A stretch of DNA of 64,000 nt, taken from the NCBI RefSeq assembly GCF_018130955.1, contig NZ_JAFCJM010000015.1, positions 108,746-172,745 of the forward strand. Direction: 5' to 3'. The translations under genes were made by a program, and so were the position numbers. The notes below the pieces were generated by a model. The model worked only from the letters and a program-made list of their open reading frames with translations, searched no databases and was not told the DNA's origin. The DNA is from Bradyrhizobium liaoningense (GTDB lineage Bacteria > Pseudomonadota > Alphaproteobacteria > Rhizobiales > Xanthobacteraceae). This document shows, one piece after another, positions 9,457-17,487 of this stretch; position 1 is the first letter of the stretch, and each line of letters starts with the position of its first letter.

Positions 9457-11277
9457 ATGCTTCGCGTCGTTCTGTTTCTCATCCTGATCGCGCTGGCCGG
9501 GGCCGGCGCAGCCTGGATCGCCGACCAGCCCGGCGATGTCGTGATGACCTGGGGCGTTTTTCGGGCCTCACCAAGCATTCCGGTGTTCGCGCTCGGCCTC
9601 GGTCTATTCGCCGTAGCAATCGTCTTCCTCTGGAGCATCCTGACCGTGATCTGGCGCATGCCGGGTCGGTTGCGCCGCCGGCGCCACGAGAAACGCCACG
9701 CGCGCGGCCGTCATGCCATCACCCATGGTCTGCTGGCGGTCGGTCATGGCGATACCACGGCCGCGCGCCGTCACGCCGATGCCGCACGCCGTCACACCCC
9801 GCACGATCCGCTTGCACTGCTGCTGCACGCGCAATCGGCGCAGCTCGAAGGCAATCGCGATGAGGCGCAGCGCGCCTTCCGTGCCATGGCCGAGCGCGAG
9901 GATACGCGCCTATTGGGCCTGCGCGGTCTCTTCATCGAGGCGCAGCGTGCCGACGATGCGGTCGCCGCCGTGATGATCGCGGAGGAGGCGATCAAGCTGT
10001 CGCCCTCGTCGACCTGGGCTTCGCACGCCGTGCTCGGCTTCCGTTGCGCGCGCAGCGACTGGAGCGGCGCGCTTGCGATCCTCGACTCCAACCTGTCCGC
10101 GGGTCTCATCGACAAGCGGGCCTATCGCCGCCAGCGCGGCGTGCTGCTCACGGCGCGCGCGCTCGAACTGGAAACGATGGACCGCGACGTCGCGCGCGAG
10201 AGCGTGATGGAAGCCGTCAAGCTCGCGCCGACATTGGTGCCGGCCGCCGTGCTCGCCGCAAAATTCGAGAGCGAGGCGCATCAGGTGCGCCGTGCGATCA
10301 AGATGGTGGAGGCGGCCTGGCTAGCACATCCGCATCCCGATCTCGCGGATGCCTATGCGCATGTGAAGCTCGGGGATTCCGCGCGCCAGCGTTTGCAGCG
10401 CGTCGAGACGCTCGCCGCGAAGACGCCGGGCCATATCGAAGGCGCGCTGGCGATCGCGCGCGCTGGGATCGATGCCTCCGAGTTCGCCCGCGCCCGCGAG
10501 GTCTTGGCGCCGTTCGTGGCCGATCCGACCCAGCGCGTCGCGCTGTTGATGGCCGAGGTCGAGCGCACCGAGCATGGCGATAGCGGCCGTGCCCGCGCCT
10601 GGACCCTGCGCGCGGTGCGCGCCCGCCATGATCCCGCCTGGACCGCGGACGGTTATGTCAGCGATCGCTGGCGCCCGGTCTCCCCGGTCACCGGCCGCCT
10701 CGACGCCTTCCAGTGGCAGACGCCGGTGGCGAGCCTGCCGTCGGACAGGGGCACCACGATCGAATCGTCCCCGTTCGAGGAGGCGATGCTGGCCGCCCCG
10801 CCGCCGAAACGGGTCACGGCTGGCACCACCGCGCCGATGGAACCGGTCCGCGAGGTCTCCCCAGCAGAGCCGAACCCCGCGCCGGCGCCCCAGGACAACT
10901 CTCCGCCCGCAGCCAAGGCGCCTGAGGCCAAGGCTCCTGAGGCCAAGTCTTCCGAGACCAAGCCTTCCGAGCCAAAGGTTTCTGAAACTGGCGCTTCCGA
11001 GGCCAAGATTATCGAGCCTGCGCCCGCCGAGCCGGCCAAACCGGCCCCGGAGCCGGTCGAATCAGCGCCGGTGGCGGCTACGCCCGTGTTCCGGGCCCGA
11101 CCAGACCTCGGCAAGCCTGCGCCAGTGCCGATTCCCGCCGTCATCCCGATTGTCCGTGCGCCAGACGATCCCGGGATCGATGACGAGGGTCCGGTCGACG
11201 AATTCACGGAACAAATCGGCACGCCGAAGGCCCAGGACGGCGGCTGGCGCGGATTCTGGTCCCGCTGGGGCGCCTGA
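9457..11277 (+). CDS. hemY: HemY-type heme biosynthesis-associated membrane protein with TPRs
   Basis: A 606-residue protein: two N-terminal transmembrane helices (~1-25 and ~43-68), the HemY_N domain (WRMPGRLRRRRHEKR), then a helical TPR region (~80-420). The C-terminus (~440-590) is low complexity, with repeated KAPEAK/KSSETK/KPSEPK units. This is not protoporphyrinogen oxidase, which shares the name; its exact role is unresolved. ATG at 9457 is preceded by AGGA and starts seven bases after the mic60-like stop. The frame is open further upstream, but that stretch overlaps the previous gene. Confidence 0.9.
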   Translation: MLRVVLFLILIALAGAGAAWIADQPGDVVMTWGVFRASPSIPVFALGLGLFAVAIVFLWSILTVIWRMPGRLRRRRHEKRHARGRHAITHGLLAVGHGDTTAARRHADAARRHTPHDPLALLLHAQSAQLEGNRDEAQRAFRAMAEREDTRLLGLRGLFIEAQRADDAVAAVMIAEEAIKLSPSSTWASHAVLGFRCARSDWSGALAILDSNLSAGLIDKRAYRRQRGVLLTARALELETMDRDVARESVMEAVKLAPTLVPAAVLAAKFESEAHQVRRAIKMVEAAWLAHPHPDLADAYAHVKLGDSARQRLQRVETLAAKTPGHIEGALAIARAGIDASEFARAREVLAPFVADPTQRVALLMAEVERTEHGDSGRARAWTLRAVRARHDPAWTADGYVSDRWRPVSPVTGRLDAFQWQTPVASLPSDRGTTIESSPFEEAMLAAPPPKRVTAGTTAPMEPVREVSPAEPNPAPAPQDNSPPAAKAPEAKAPEAKSSETKPSEPKVSETGASEAKIIEPAPAEPAKPAPEPVESAPVAATPVFRARPDLGKPAPVPIPAVIPIVRAPDDPGIDDEGPVDEFTEQIGTPKAQDGGWRGFWSRWGA

Positions 11278-11376
11278 TCGGGATCCCGGGGCCCGCTTCT
11301 CCTTGCCAATTCGGGCCATGCCCGATATCAGGGGCGCGCGTAGGGGGCCAGCACCGCTTCGGCCCCAAAATGGTCC

Positions 11377-11452
11377 GCCGCAATAGCTCAGTCGGTAGAG
11401 CACGTCATTCGTAATGACGGGGTCGGGGGTTCGAATCCCTCTTGCGGCACCA
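11377..11452 (+). tRNA. tRNA-Thr (anticodon CGU)
   Basis: Full cloverleaf: acceptor GCCGCAA (11377-11383) pairs with TTGCGGC (11442-11448); D arm agctcagtcggtagagc; anticodon stem CGTCA/TGACG around loop TTCGTAA, giving anticodon CGT (reads ACG); T arm with ggttcgaatcc. The CCA end (11450-11452) is encoded. It stands alone between hemY and a glycosyltransferase gene. Confidence 0.97.
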
Positions 11453-11543
11453 GCGCCTTCAACCCATCCCACGCGACAATTTGAGCGCGCGCCAAGTTTT
11501 CGTGGCTGCTAGTCTGCAGGCCTCGCCACAGCAGATCCCCAAC

Positions 11544-13058
11544 GTGACCGCCCCCGCCAAGCCACGCCTTCTCATCTTCATTGTCGCCTACCATGCCGAG
11601 ACCACAATCCGGCAGGTGCTGCGGCGGATTCCGGCGCGACTCGGTGACGAGTATGACGTCGAAGTCCTGATCATCGACGACGGCTCGTCCGACCAGACCT
11701 TTCGGGAAAGCGCGAAGGCCGATGCCGAGGGCTTGCCGTTCAAGGTGACCATCCTGTTCAATCCGGTGAACCAGGGTTACGGCGGCAACCAGAAGATCGG
11801 CTACCACTACGCGATCTCGTTCGGCTTTGATTTCGTGGCGCTGCTGCATGGCGACGGCCAGTACGCCCCGGAGATGCTGCCCGAGCTCGTCCGTCCGCTA
11901 AGGGAGGGGCAGGCGGATGCAGTGTTCGGCTCGCGCATGATGAAGGCCGGCGAGGCGCGGCGCGGCGGCATGCCGCTCTACAAATATGCCGGCAATGTCA
12001 TCCTCTCGATGCTGCAGAACCGCATACTCGGCATGACGCTGAGCGAGTTTCACAGTGGCTATCGCGTCTACGCGGTCAAGGCGCTTTCGGTGCTGCCCTT
12101 CGAGCGCAACACCAACGATTTCCATTTCGACACCGAGATCATCATCCAGCTCAACCTCGCCGGAAAGCGCATCGCCGAGATTCCGATCCCGACCTATTAT
12201 GGCGACGAGATCTGCCGCGTGAACGGCCTGCGCTACGCCAGGGACGTGATCAAGGCGTCCGTGCAGGCGAGGCTGCAAAGCGCGCAGGTGTTCTACGACC
12301 GGCGTTTCGATTGCCGTGTCGATGTCGAGGGCGAGCGTTATCCCTCGAAGCTTGAATTTGACAGCACCCATTCGCGCGTGGTCGGTCTCGTGCCGGCCGC
12401 CACCCGCGTGCTTGATCTCGGCTCAGGCCTCGGCGTCGTCGGCGCCGCCCTGAAGGAGAAGGGCTGCCATGTCGTCGGCTGCGACATGGAGCGGGGGCCG
12501 TTCACCGCGAGCTACGACAAGTTCGTCACGGCGGATCTGGATCAGGGCATTCCGGCCTTCGATGAACATGAGCGCTACGACTATATCCTCTGTCTCGACG
12601 TGATCGAGCATCTCGGCCGTCCCGAAGATTTTCTCGATCAGTTGCGTGAGCTTACGGCGAGGACCGGCGCGCAAGTCATCCTCACCACAGCCAATATCGG
12701 TTTTGCGCCGATGCGGCTGTCACTCCTGCTCGGCCGGTTCGAATATGGCAAGCGCGGCATTCTCGATCTCACCCACACGCGCCTGTTCACCTTCGCGACC
12801 ATGCGCCGCGCCATGCGCTCGGCCGGGTTTGAACTCCTCGCCTCGGAAGGCGTGGTGGTGCCGCTTCCCTTCATCTTCGGCGACAATGCGTTATCGCGCG
12901 CGCTGCTGCGCCTAAACGGTTTGCTGGTGCGGATCTGGCCGTCGATGTTCGGTTTCCAGATTCTGTTGCGGGCCAAGGCGAGGCCGAATCTCGAAACGCT
13001 GCTGTCGCAGGCGCAACAGGCGGCAGTTGCAAAGGGGGCCGGGGATCGTGCGGCTTAG
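11544..13058 (+). CDS. family 2 glycosyltransferase fused to a class I SAM methyltransferase
   Basis: A two-domain protein of about 504 residues. The N-terminal half is a DPM1/GT2-like glycosyltransferase: nucleotide-binding IIDDGSSDQT, acceptor-side HGDGQYAPE, SRMMKAGE, and a C-terminal NDFHFDTEIIIQ signature as in polyprenyl-phosphate sugar transferases. The second half is a Rossmann methyltransferase with VLDLGSGLGVVG and LCLDVIEHLG. The frame reaches back into the tRNA; I choose GTG at 11544, ten residues before the GT domain, but GTG 11502 is possible. The next gene is a polytopic membrane protein that could use its lipid-linked product. Substrates unknown. Confidence 0.85.
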   Translation: MTAPAKPRLLIFIVAYHAETTIRQVLRRIPARLGDEYDVEVLIIDDGSSDQTFRESAKADAEGLPFKVTILFNPVNQGYGGNQKIGYHYAISFGFDFVALLHGDGQYAPEMLPELVRPLREGQADAVFGSRMMKAGEARRGGMPLYKYAGNVILSMLQNRILGMTLSEFHSGYRVYAVKALSVLPFERNTNDFHFDTEIIIQLNLAGKRIAEIPIPTYYGDEICRVNGLRYARDVIKASVQARLQSAQVFYDRRFDCRVDVEGERYPSKLEFDSTHSRVVGLVPAATRVLDLGSGLGVVGAALKEKGCHVVGCDMERGPFTASYDKFVTADLDQGIPAFDEHERYDYILCLDVIEHLGRPEDFLDQLRELTARTGAQVILTTANIGFAPMRLSLLLGRFEYGKRGILDLTHTRLFTFATMRRAMRSAGFELLASEGVVVPLPFIFGDNALSRALLRLNGLLVRIWPSMFGFQILLRAKARPNLETLLSQAQQAAVAKGAGDRAA

Positions 13059-13091
13059 CTGGAGTCGTGGTGCGTTGAGGGTGGATCGGTG

Positions 13092-14855
13092 ATGGGCGGC
13101 TTGCAGATTCTGTCGCCCGCGCTTGCACGCGCCCGAACGGCGTTCGAGACGAAGGCGGCGCTCAGCTACGCGATCGTGTTCCTACTCGTGGCCAAGACCG
13201 TGTGGGCCATGTGGCTCTACCGCGACCTCACTTTCGGCGACACGTCGTCCTATTTCGCGACCGCGATCCGCTGGGCTGAAAACTTCAAGGACAACATCCT
13301 GTGGTCGCCGCTCTACACCTCGTTCTATGGCGAAATGCTGCGCATCACCCAGAGCGCCTATGGCGCGACCAATTTGCATCGCATCGTCATCGTGTTTGCC
13401 GCGGCCCTCGGCGTGCTCGCGCTGATGCGGCGCTTGATGTCGCCGGGCATGGCGCTGCTGGTTGCGCTGTGGTGGACGGTGATGCCGATCAACTTCAACA
13501 CGCTCTACGAGGTGCATCTGTTTGCGCTGTTGCCGATGCTGCTGGTCCTCGTCCTGGCGTGCTCGGCGACAGGGCCGCTTCACCGCGGCATCATCCTGGC
13601 CCTGCTGCTGGTCATAACAGCGCTGGTGCGGAACGAAACCAGCATCGTGCTGGCGGTCTTCGCCGCCTTCTGTGCTTACGAAGAGTTTCTCCAGCCGTTC
13701 GATGCCAAGCCGAGGACCAGGACGTGGTGGCAGAAGCGACTGGTTGGCTACGCGGCGCCGCTTGCGGTCGCTGTCGCGCTGATTGCGGCGTTCTATGCGC
13801 AATCCGTGATCAAATATCCGCAGGCGTCGGCCGCGGCAGAGGCGAAGCACACGCTCAACATGTGCCAGGTCTATGCGTTCGGCTATTCGCAGCGCCATCC
13901 CGAGCACACCGCAAGCCCGTGGACCGAGTGCCAGCCGCTGATGAAGTCGACGTTCGGCGCCGAGCAGCCGAGCCTGCTCGAGATGCTGAAGGCCAATCCC
14001 GCGGCGACGCTGAAGCATTTCGCATGGAATGCGAGCCTCGTCGTCAACGGCTTTCAGGTGGCGCTGTTCAATGCCATGTCGGGTTCGGTCAATCCGGACT
14101 ATGCGCCGGTGCAGGCGCGGCAGATCCATGCCGCGGTGCTGAGCGTGATCTGCGTGTTGTTGCTTCTCGCCGGGGCACGGCGATTCTGCTCCGACCGGTC
14201 GACGATGCGGGCGGCTCTGATCCGGCATCGTCACCTGCTTGTGGTGTTGGTGGGGCTCGCTTGCACGATTTCCGTTGTGGTCGTGACGCAGCGGCCGCGA
14301 CCGTCCTATCTGTTTGCCTTCACGGTCTGCATCATGGCGCTGGTCGGCTTGAGTGCGGATCTGTTGACGCAGCGCGTCAGGGCGCAGGTCAATGCGGCGG
14401 CATTGCTGGTCGCCGCTGCGCTGATCCTGTTCCTGCCGTTCTACCAAGTGACGCACGCCTCGCCGCGCGCGTTGTATGCGAATTTGGCGCGCCTGCAGCC
14501 CTATCAGTCGCTGCTGGCTGCGCCCAACAACAAGCTCCTGATCGGCGACTACGCCGGGGAGCTCAGCTCCTATCTGCAGTACCGGACGAACAGGCGCAGC
14601 GCGGTCTTACTGTCGTTCCGGACCGTCGACTATTCGGTCCTGACCGAATGGGATCACCGGCAGCCGCTCGAGCTGTTTTTGGAAGAGCGAGGGTTCACTG
14701 CGATCTTCGTTCAGCCGCGTATCATGGAGGAGTTGCAGGCATTGCCTGCCTCGAAGGCGTTGGTAGCGGGGGACACCGCGTTCCGACGGCTGAATCCCTT
14801 GGTCGATCACGATTGGGGTCTCTACGTGCGGCCGCCGTCGAGGCCGGGCGGCTAA
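13092..14855 (+). CDS. polytopic membrane protein, GT-C glycosyltransferase-like
   Basis: About 587 residues with roughly ten hydrophobic helices, the first at ~20-40. The first loop has FGDTSSYF and a later loop has LVRNET, the acidic and Arg-Asn-Glu pattern seen in GT-C fold enzymes that use lipid-linked sugars. No named family is certain. It lies 33 bp after the GT2-methyltransferase gene on the same strand, so the two may act in turn: make a lipid-linked sugar, then transfer it. GTG at 13089 directly precedes the ATG and is an equal start choice. Confidence 0.7.
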   Translation: MGGLQILSPALARARTAFETKAALSYAIVFLLVAKTVWAMWLYRDLTFGDTSSYFATAIRWAENFKDNILWSPLYTSFYGEMLRITQSAYGATNLHRIVIVFAAALGVLALMRRLMSPGMALLVALWWTVMPINFNTLYEVHLFALLPMLLVLVLACSATGPLHRGIILALLLVITALVRNETSIVLAVFAAFCAYEEFLQPFDAKPRTRTWWQKRLVGYAAPLAVAVALIAAFYAQSVIKYPQASAAAEAKHTLNMCQVYAFGYSQRHPEHTASPWTECQPLMKSTFGAEQPSLLEMLKANPAATLKHFAWNASLVVNGFQVALFNAMSGSVNPDYAPVQARQIHAAVLSVICVLLLLAGARRFCSDRSTMRAALIRHRHLLVVLVGLACTISVVVVTQRPRPSYLFAFTVCIMALVGLSADLLTQRVRAQVNAAALLVAAALILFLPFYQVTHASPRALYANLARLQPYQSLLAAPNNKLLIGDYAGELSSYLQYRTNRRSAVLLSFRTVDYSVLTEWDHRQPLELFLEERGFTAIFVQPRIMEELQALPASKALVAGDTAFRRLNPLVDHDWGLYVRPPSRPGG

Positions 14856-14859
14856 CTTG

Positions 14860-14875
14860 CGTGATCCACATCACA
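14860..14875. promoter_or_regulatory. CRP-like dyad upstream of a secreted small protein gene
   Basis: CGTGA-TCCACA-TCACA, one mismatch from TGTGA-N6-TCACA. Its centre is 64 bp before the ATG at 14932. It has the same half-site form as the second site at 16628. Confidence 0.5.
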
Positions 14876-14931
14876 TAACCGCGCGCCCACTTCTCCTAGC
14901 TTCCGGCCACGCCGAAAACGGGAGCCACACG

Positions 14932-15336
14932 ATGCGCAAAATCCTTCTGATTGCCGCCCTGGTTCTCGCCTCGGCGTCCGCCGAGGCCGCCGGCCCCCGC
15001 AGCCTGTCGCTGGCTTCGGCCAACGAGCCGGCCGCCGCGCAGCCGGCCACGACCAACATGGCGGTGGCGCAGTCGACCGATGCGGCCAAGCCCGCCGCAA
15101 CGCCGGCCTATGTCGAGCGGCCGTCCGCGGTCTCGACCCCGGCGCTTGTCGCCGCCACGACCACGAATTCAGCGCCTGCGGCCACGCAGACCCAGGTCGC
15201 CACCACCACTACGACCCAGCCGGCTACCCAGACCACGGTCAAGACGACTGCAAAGGCGAGCAAACCGAAGCACAAGACCATCTGGACGGAGCGGAGGATC
15301 ATCAGCGAGCTGCATCGTCACGGCATCTACTGGTAA
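14932..15336 (+). CDS. small secreted Ala/Thr-rich protein
   Basis: 134 residues. A clear Sec signal peptide (MRKILLIAALVLASASAEAA) is followed by a low-complexity Ala/Thr/Pro region (~25-110) with poly-Thr runs, and then a basic, more ordered tail (KHKTIWTERRIISELHRHGIYW with line-like charge pattern, quoted here only as the last 22 residues' character: Trp, Arg and His rich). The tail probably carries the conserved function, which I cannot name. ATG 14932 has GGAG at -11. A CRP-like dyad lies upstream. Confidence 0.75.
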   Translation: MRKILLIAALVLASASAEAAGPRSLSLASANEPAAAQPATTNMAVAQSTDAAKPAATPAYVERPSAVSTPALVAATTTNSAPAATQTQVATTTTTQPATQTTVKTTAKASKPKHKTIWTERRIISELHRHGIYW

Positions 15337-15416
15337 GGCCTGCGCGCACTCTCCCTGAAACGACAATGGCCGGGCGGGAGCCCGGCCATGACGCATCTAT
15401 GCGCTGATTTGACGCG

Positions 15417-16469
15417 CTACTGCGAGACCGTCTGCACCACGCTCGAGATCGGGCGGGCGTTCGTTGCAGCAGTCGGCACTTTGAGGTCCTTGAGCAGGGC
15501 CTCGTCATATTCGGGCAGCGTCTGAAAGATCGTCTTGGCCTTCATCTGCACGACCTTGTAGCCGCCGGCCTTGAGGCGCGCGAGCAGTGTCGGCAGCGCT
15601 TCGCCGGTGTGTTTCTGGAAGTCGTGCATCAGGATGATGCCCTTGCCGAGCTTGTCGAGCCTCGTCATCACGGTCTCGACGATCTTCTCCGGCGTGGCAC
15701 CCTTCCTGAAGTCGAAGGAGTCGATGTCGGTCGAGAACATCGCGACGTTGCGGGTGCCGAAATAGTTCACGATCGCCGGATTGTGCTGAAGCTGCGGGAA
15801 GCGGAAGAACGGCGCCGGGTTGGTGCCGAGCGCGTACTTCACCGCGCTAAAACCCTTCTCGACTTCGTCCTTGGCCTGCTGCTCCGTCATCTTCTTGCCG
15901 TTCAGGTTGACGTGCGACCAGGTGTGAGTGCCGACGGTGTGGCCCTGTGCGAGCACCTGGCGCAGGATTTCCGGATGATAGGTCGCATGCTTGCCGACCG
16001 AGAAGAACAGGCCTTTCGTGCATTCGTCAGCGAGCGCCTTCAGCACGGCGGGCGTGTTGTTCGGCCACGGACCGTCGTCGAAGGTCAGCACAACTTCCTT
16101 CTCGGTGAGGAAATCGAACTGCTTGAAATGATCGAAGCCGAAGCCGGGGCCGCCGGTGGTGTCGATCTCGACCACGCGGGAAACGCCGAGCGCATTCGGA
16201 TTGGCGCAGGCCGGCTTTTGCGCGACGGGGGCCGGCGGAGGCGCGGGCGGCGGAGGCGGTGCGGCCGCTGCGACCTGCTTGCCGGACAGTGCCGCCGTGA
16301 CTTCGACGTCGTCCTTGGCGGAGAGTTTTGCCGGCGCCGGATCGGGCTTGCGCGCGGCTGTGGTTTGGGGAGCGCCCGTTTCGGCGCGCGAGGAATAGAA
16401 GAACCAACCTCCGGCGATCACGACCGCCGCAATCACACTGGCCAGCATCAGGCCCAACGCATTACGCAT
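15417..16469 (-). CDS. polysaccharide deacetylase (NodB homology domain)
   Basis: 350 residues: N-terminal membrane anchor (~5-25), a Pro/Ala-rich linker with PPPPPAPPP (~70-90), then a carbohydrate esterase 4 domain. Catalytic and metal motifs are intact: TFDDGP (motif 1), HTWSH (motif 2) and RFPQ (motif 3). Such enzymes remove acetyl groups from chitin-like polymers or peptidoglycan; location would be periplasmic face of the inner membrane. ATG 16469 chosen; a TTG at 16484 adds five residues. Substrate not predictable. Confidence 0.9.
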   Translation of the reverse strand: MRNALGLMLASVIAAVVIAGGWFFYSSRAETGAPQTTAARKPDPAPAKLSAKDDVEVTAALSGKQVAAAAPPPPPAPPPAPVAQKPACANPNALGVSRVVEIDTTGGPGFGFDHFKQFDFLTEKEVVLTFDDGPWPNNTPAVLKALADECTKGLFFSVGKHATYHPEILRQVLAQGHTVGTHTWSHVNLNGKKMTEQQAKDEVEKGFSAVKYALGTNPAPFFRFPQLQHNPAIVNYFGTRNVAMFSTDIDSFDFRKGATPEKIVETVMTRLDKLGKGIILMHDFQKHTGEALPTLLARLKAGGYKVVQMKAKTIFQTLPEYDEALLKDLKVPTAATNARPISSVVQTVSQ

Positions 16470-16597
16470 CGCTATTCTTTCCAATTACGCAACCAAACAA
16501 GCGCTTTTCCCTCGCGCCCAGCCATTAATGCGAAGGAACAGTTAACGTGACACCAACACGACGGCGATTGCGGAGGAATTTCAGGCGGGTTCGCTTA

Positions 16598-16643
16598 TGT
16601 GACTGACGTCACAATCCGGGGGTCGCCCGTGACAGTCATCACA
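16598..16643. promoter_or_regulatory. two tandem CRP-like dyads
   Basis: Site 1 at 16598-16613 is TGTGA-CTGACG-TCACA, identical to the CRP half-site consensus. Site 2 at 16628-16643 is CGTGA-CAGTCA-TCACA. Their centres are 30 bp apart, close to three helical turns. They lie upstream of the secreted protein at 16722 and also upstream of the divergent deacetylase gene. Confidence 0.65.
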
Positions 16644-16721
16644 GTGGAAACGGTTTTCATGGAGCATCGTAGTTCCCATTAACAACGGGCCCGCGAGACG
16701 CGGCGCCAATGGGAGCTTCAA

Positions 16722-17018
16722 ATGAATACGTCTCTGATTGCCAAGATCCGCGACTCCAGCCTGGCCCTGGGCTTTGCCGCCCTGGTTTCGATCATCTCCT
16801 CGACCTCCAGCTTCGCCTACACCGCCGAAGCGCAGCAGATGTGCACCGGCGACGCTTTCCGCCTGTGCTCGTCGGAAATCCCCAACATCCCGAAGATCAC
16901 CGCCTGCATGATGAAGCACCGCGCTGACCTCAGCCCCGGCTGCCGCGCCGTGATGGACAAGGATCTTGCCAAGGGTGCGACCCGCAAGGTTGCCGACGCC
17001 AACGAGAGCGCCAAGTAA
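16722..17018 (+). CDS. small secreted four-cysteine protein (GLG1-like cysteine-rich repeat)
   Basis: 98 residues with a long N-terminal signal sequence ending near SSFAYTAEA. The mature part has cysteines spaced C-x7-C-x12-C-x11-C, with LSPGCRAV at the end of the motif. This resembles single units of the Golgi-apparatus-protein cysteine-rich repeat found in short alphaproteobacterial periplasmic proteins of unknown function. The gene at 17174 has nearly the same cysteine pattern, so the two are probably diverged tandem paralogues. Two CRP-like sites lie upstream. Confidence 0.8.
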   Translation: MNTSLIAKIRDSSLALGFAALVSIISSTSSFAYTAEAQQMCTGDAFRLCSSEIPNIPKITACMMKHRADLSPGCRAVMDKDLAKGATRKVADANESAK

Positions 17019-17173
17019 GACGTCTGTTCTCCGAGCTTCCTCCCTTGGTGCAAGTGCCCCGGCGCAAGCCGGGGCCACTCGCCCAAGATCAACGCTTTCA
17101 CAAAAGTCGTTGCGGTGATGGAACCGTCGCTCTAGCTTCGCCCGCCTATTATCCGGGTAAGAGGCGTCACGCG

Positions 17174-17383
17174 ATGACCAGATTTCTTTTTGTCGTTCCC
17201 TTTATTCTTGTTGCATCGAGCGCATCAGCGCAGCAGGGGCATGATGCCTGCGCGCGCGACGTCTCGCGCTTCTGCCGTGCCGTGATGAACAATGGCGACA
17301 TGGCCGTGTTGTCGTGCCTCAAGCAGAATCGCCCGCGCCTGAGCAAGGCGTGCGACAAGGTGCTGACCGAGCACGGGCAGTAG
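17174..17383 (+). CDS. small secreted four-cysteine protein, paralogue of the preceding gene
   Basis: 69 residues with signal peptide MTRFLFVVPFILVASSASAQ and a mature part of about 49 residues. Cysteines are spaced C-x7-C-x13-C-x11-C, matching the upstream protein, and LSKAC replaces LSPGC. ATG at 17174 is chosen because the signal peptide starts there; the frame is open upstream. Function unknown; two disulfides are likely in the periplasm. Confidence 0.75.
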   Translation: MTRFLFVVPFILVASSASAQQGHDACARDVSRFCRAVMNNGDMAVLSCLKQNRPRLSKACDKVLTEHGQ

Positions 17384-17407
17384 GCTTCCCCACCGCGTCA
17401 AGGGATT

Positions 17408-17476
17408 GTAGCCCAGATGAGCGCAGCGATATCCGGGACGCTAGCCCCGCATGTCGCTAACGCTCATGCGGGCTAC
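17408..17476. repeat. palindromic repeat bounded by gtagccc/gggctac
   Basis: Ends gtagccc (17408) and gggctac (to 17476) are inverted, and the inner sequence includes gatgagcgcagcgatatccg. A related copy is at 63850-63940. It sits between convergent genes. Confidence 0.65.
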
Positions 17477-17487
17477 ACGCGCAACAG

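Noticed and set aside
11442..11543. Extension of the glycosyltransferase frame into the tRNA-Thr gene
   Set aside because: The ORF start is TTG inside the tRNA acceptor stem; the domain starts about 35 codons later.
13182..14456. 424-codon ORF antisense to the GT-C-like gene
   Set aside because: His/Arg/Gln-rich composition typical of shadow frames.
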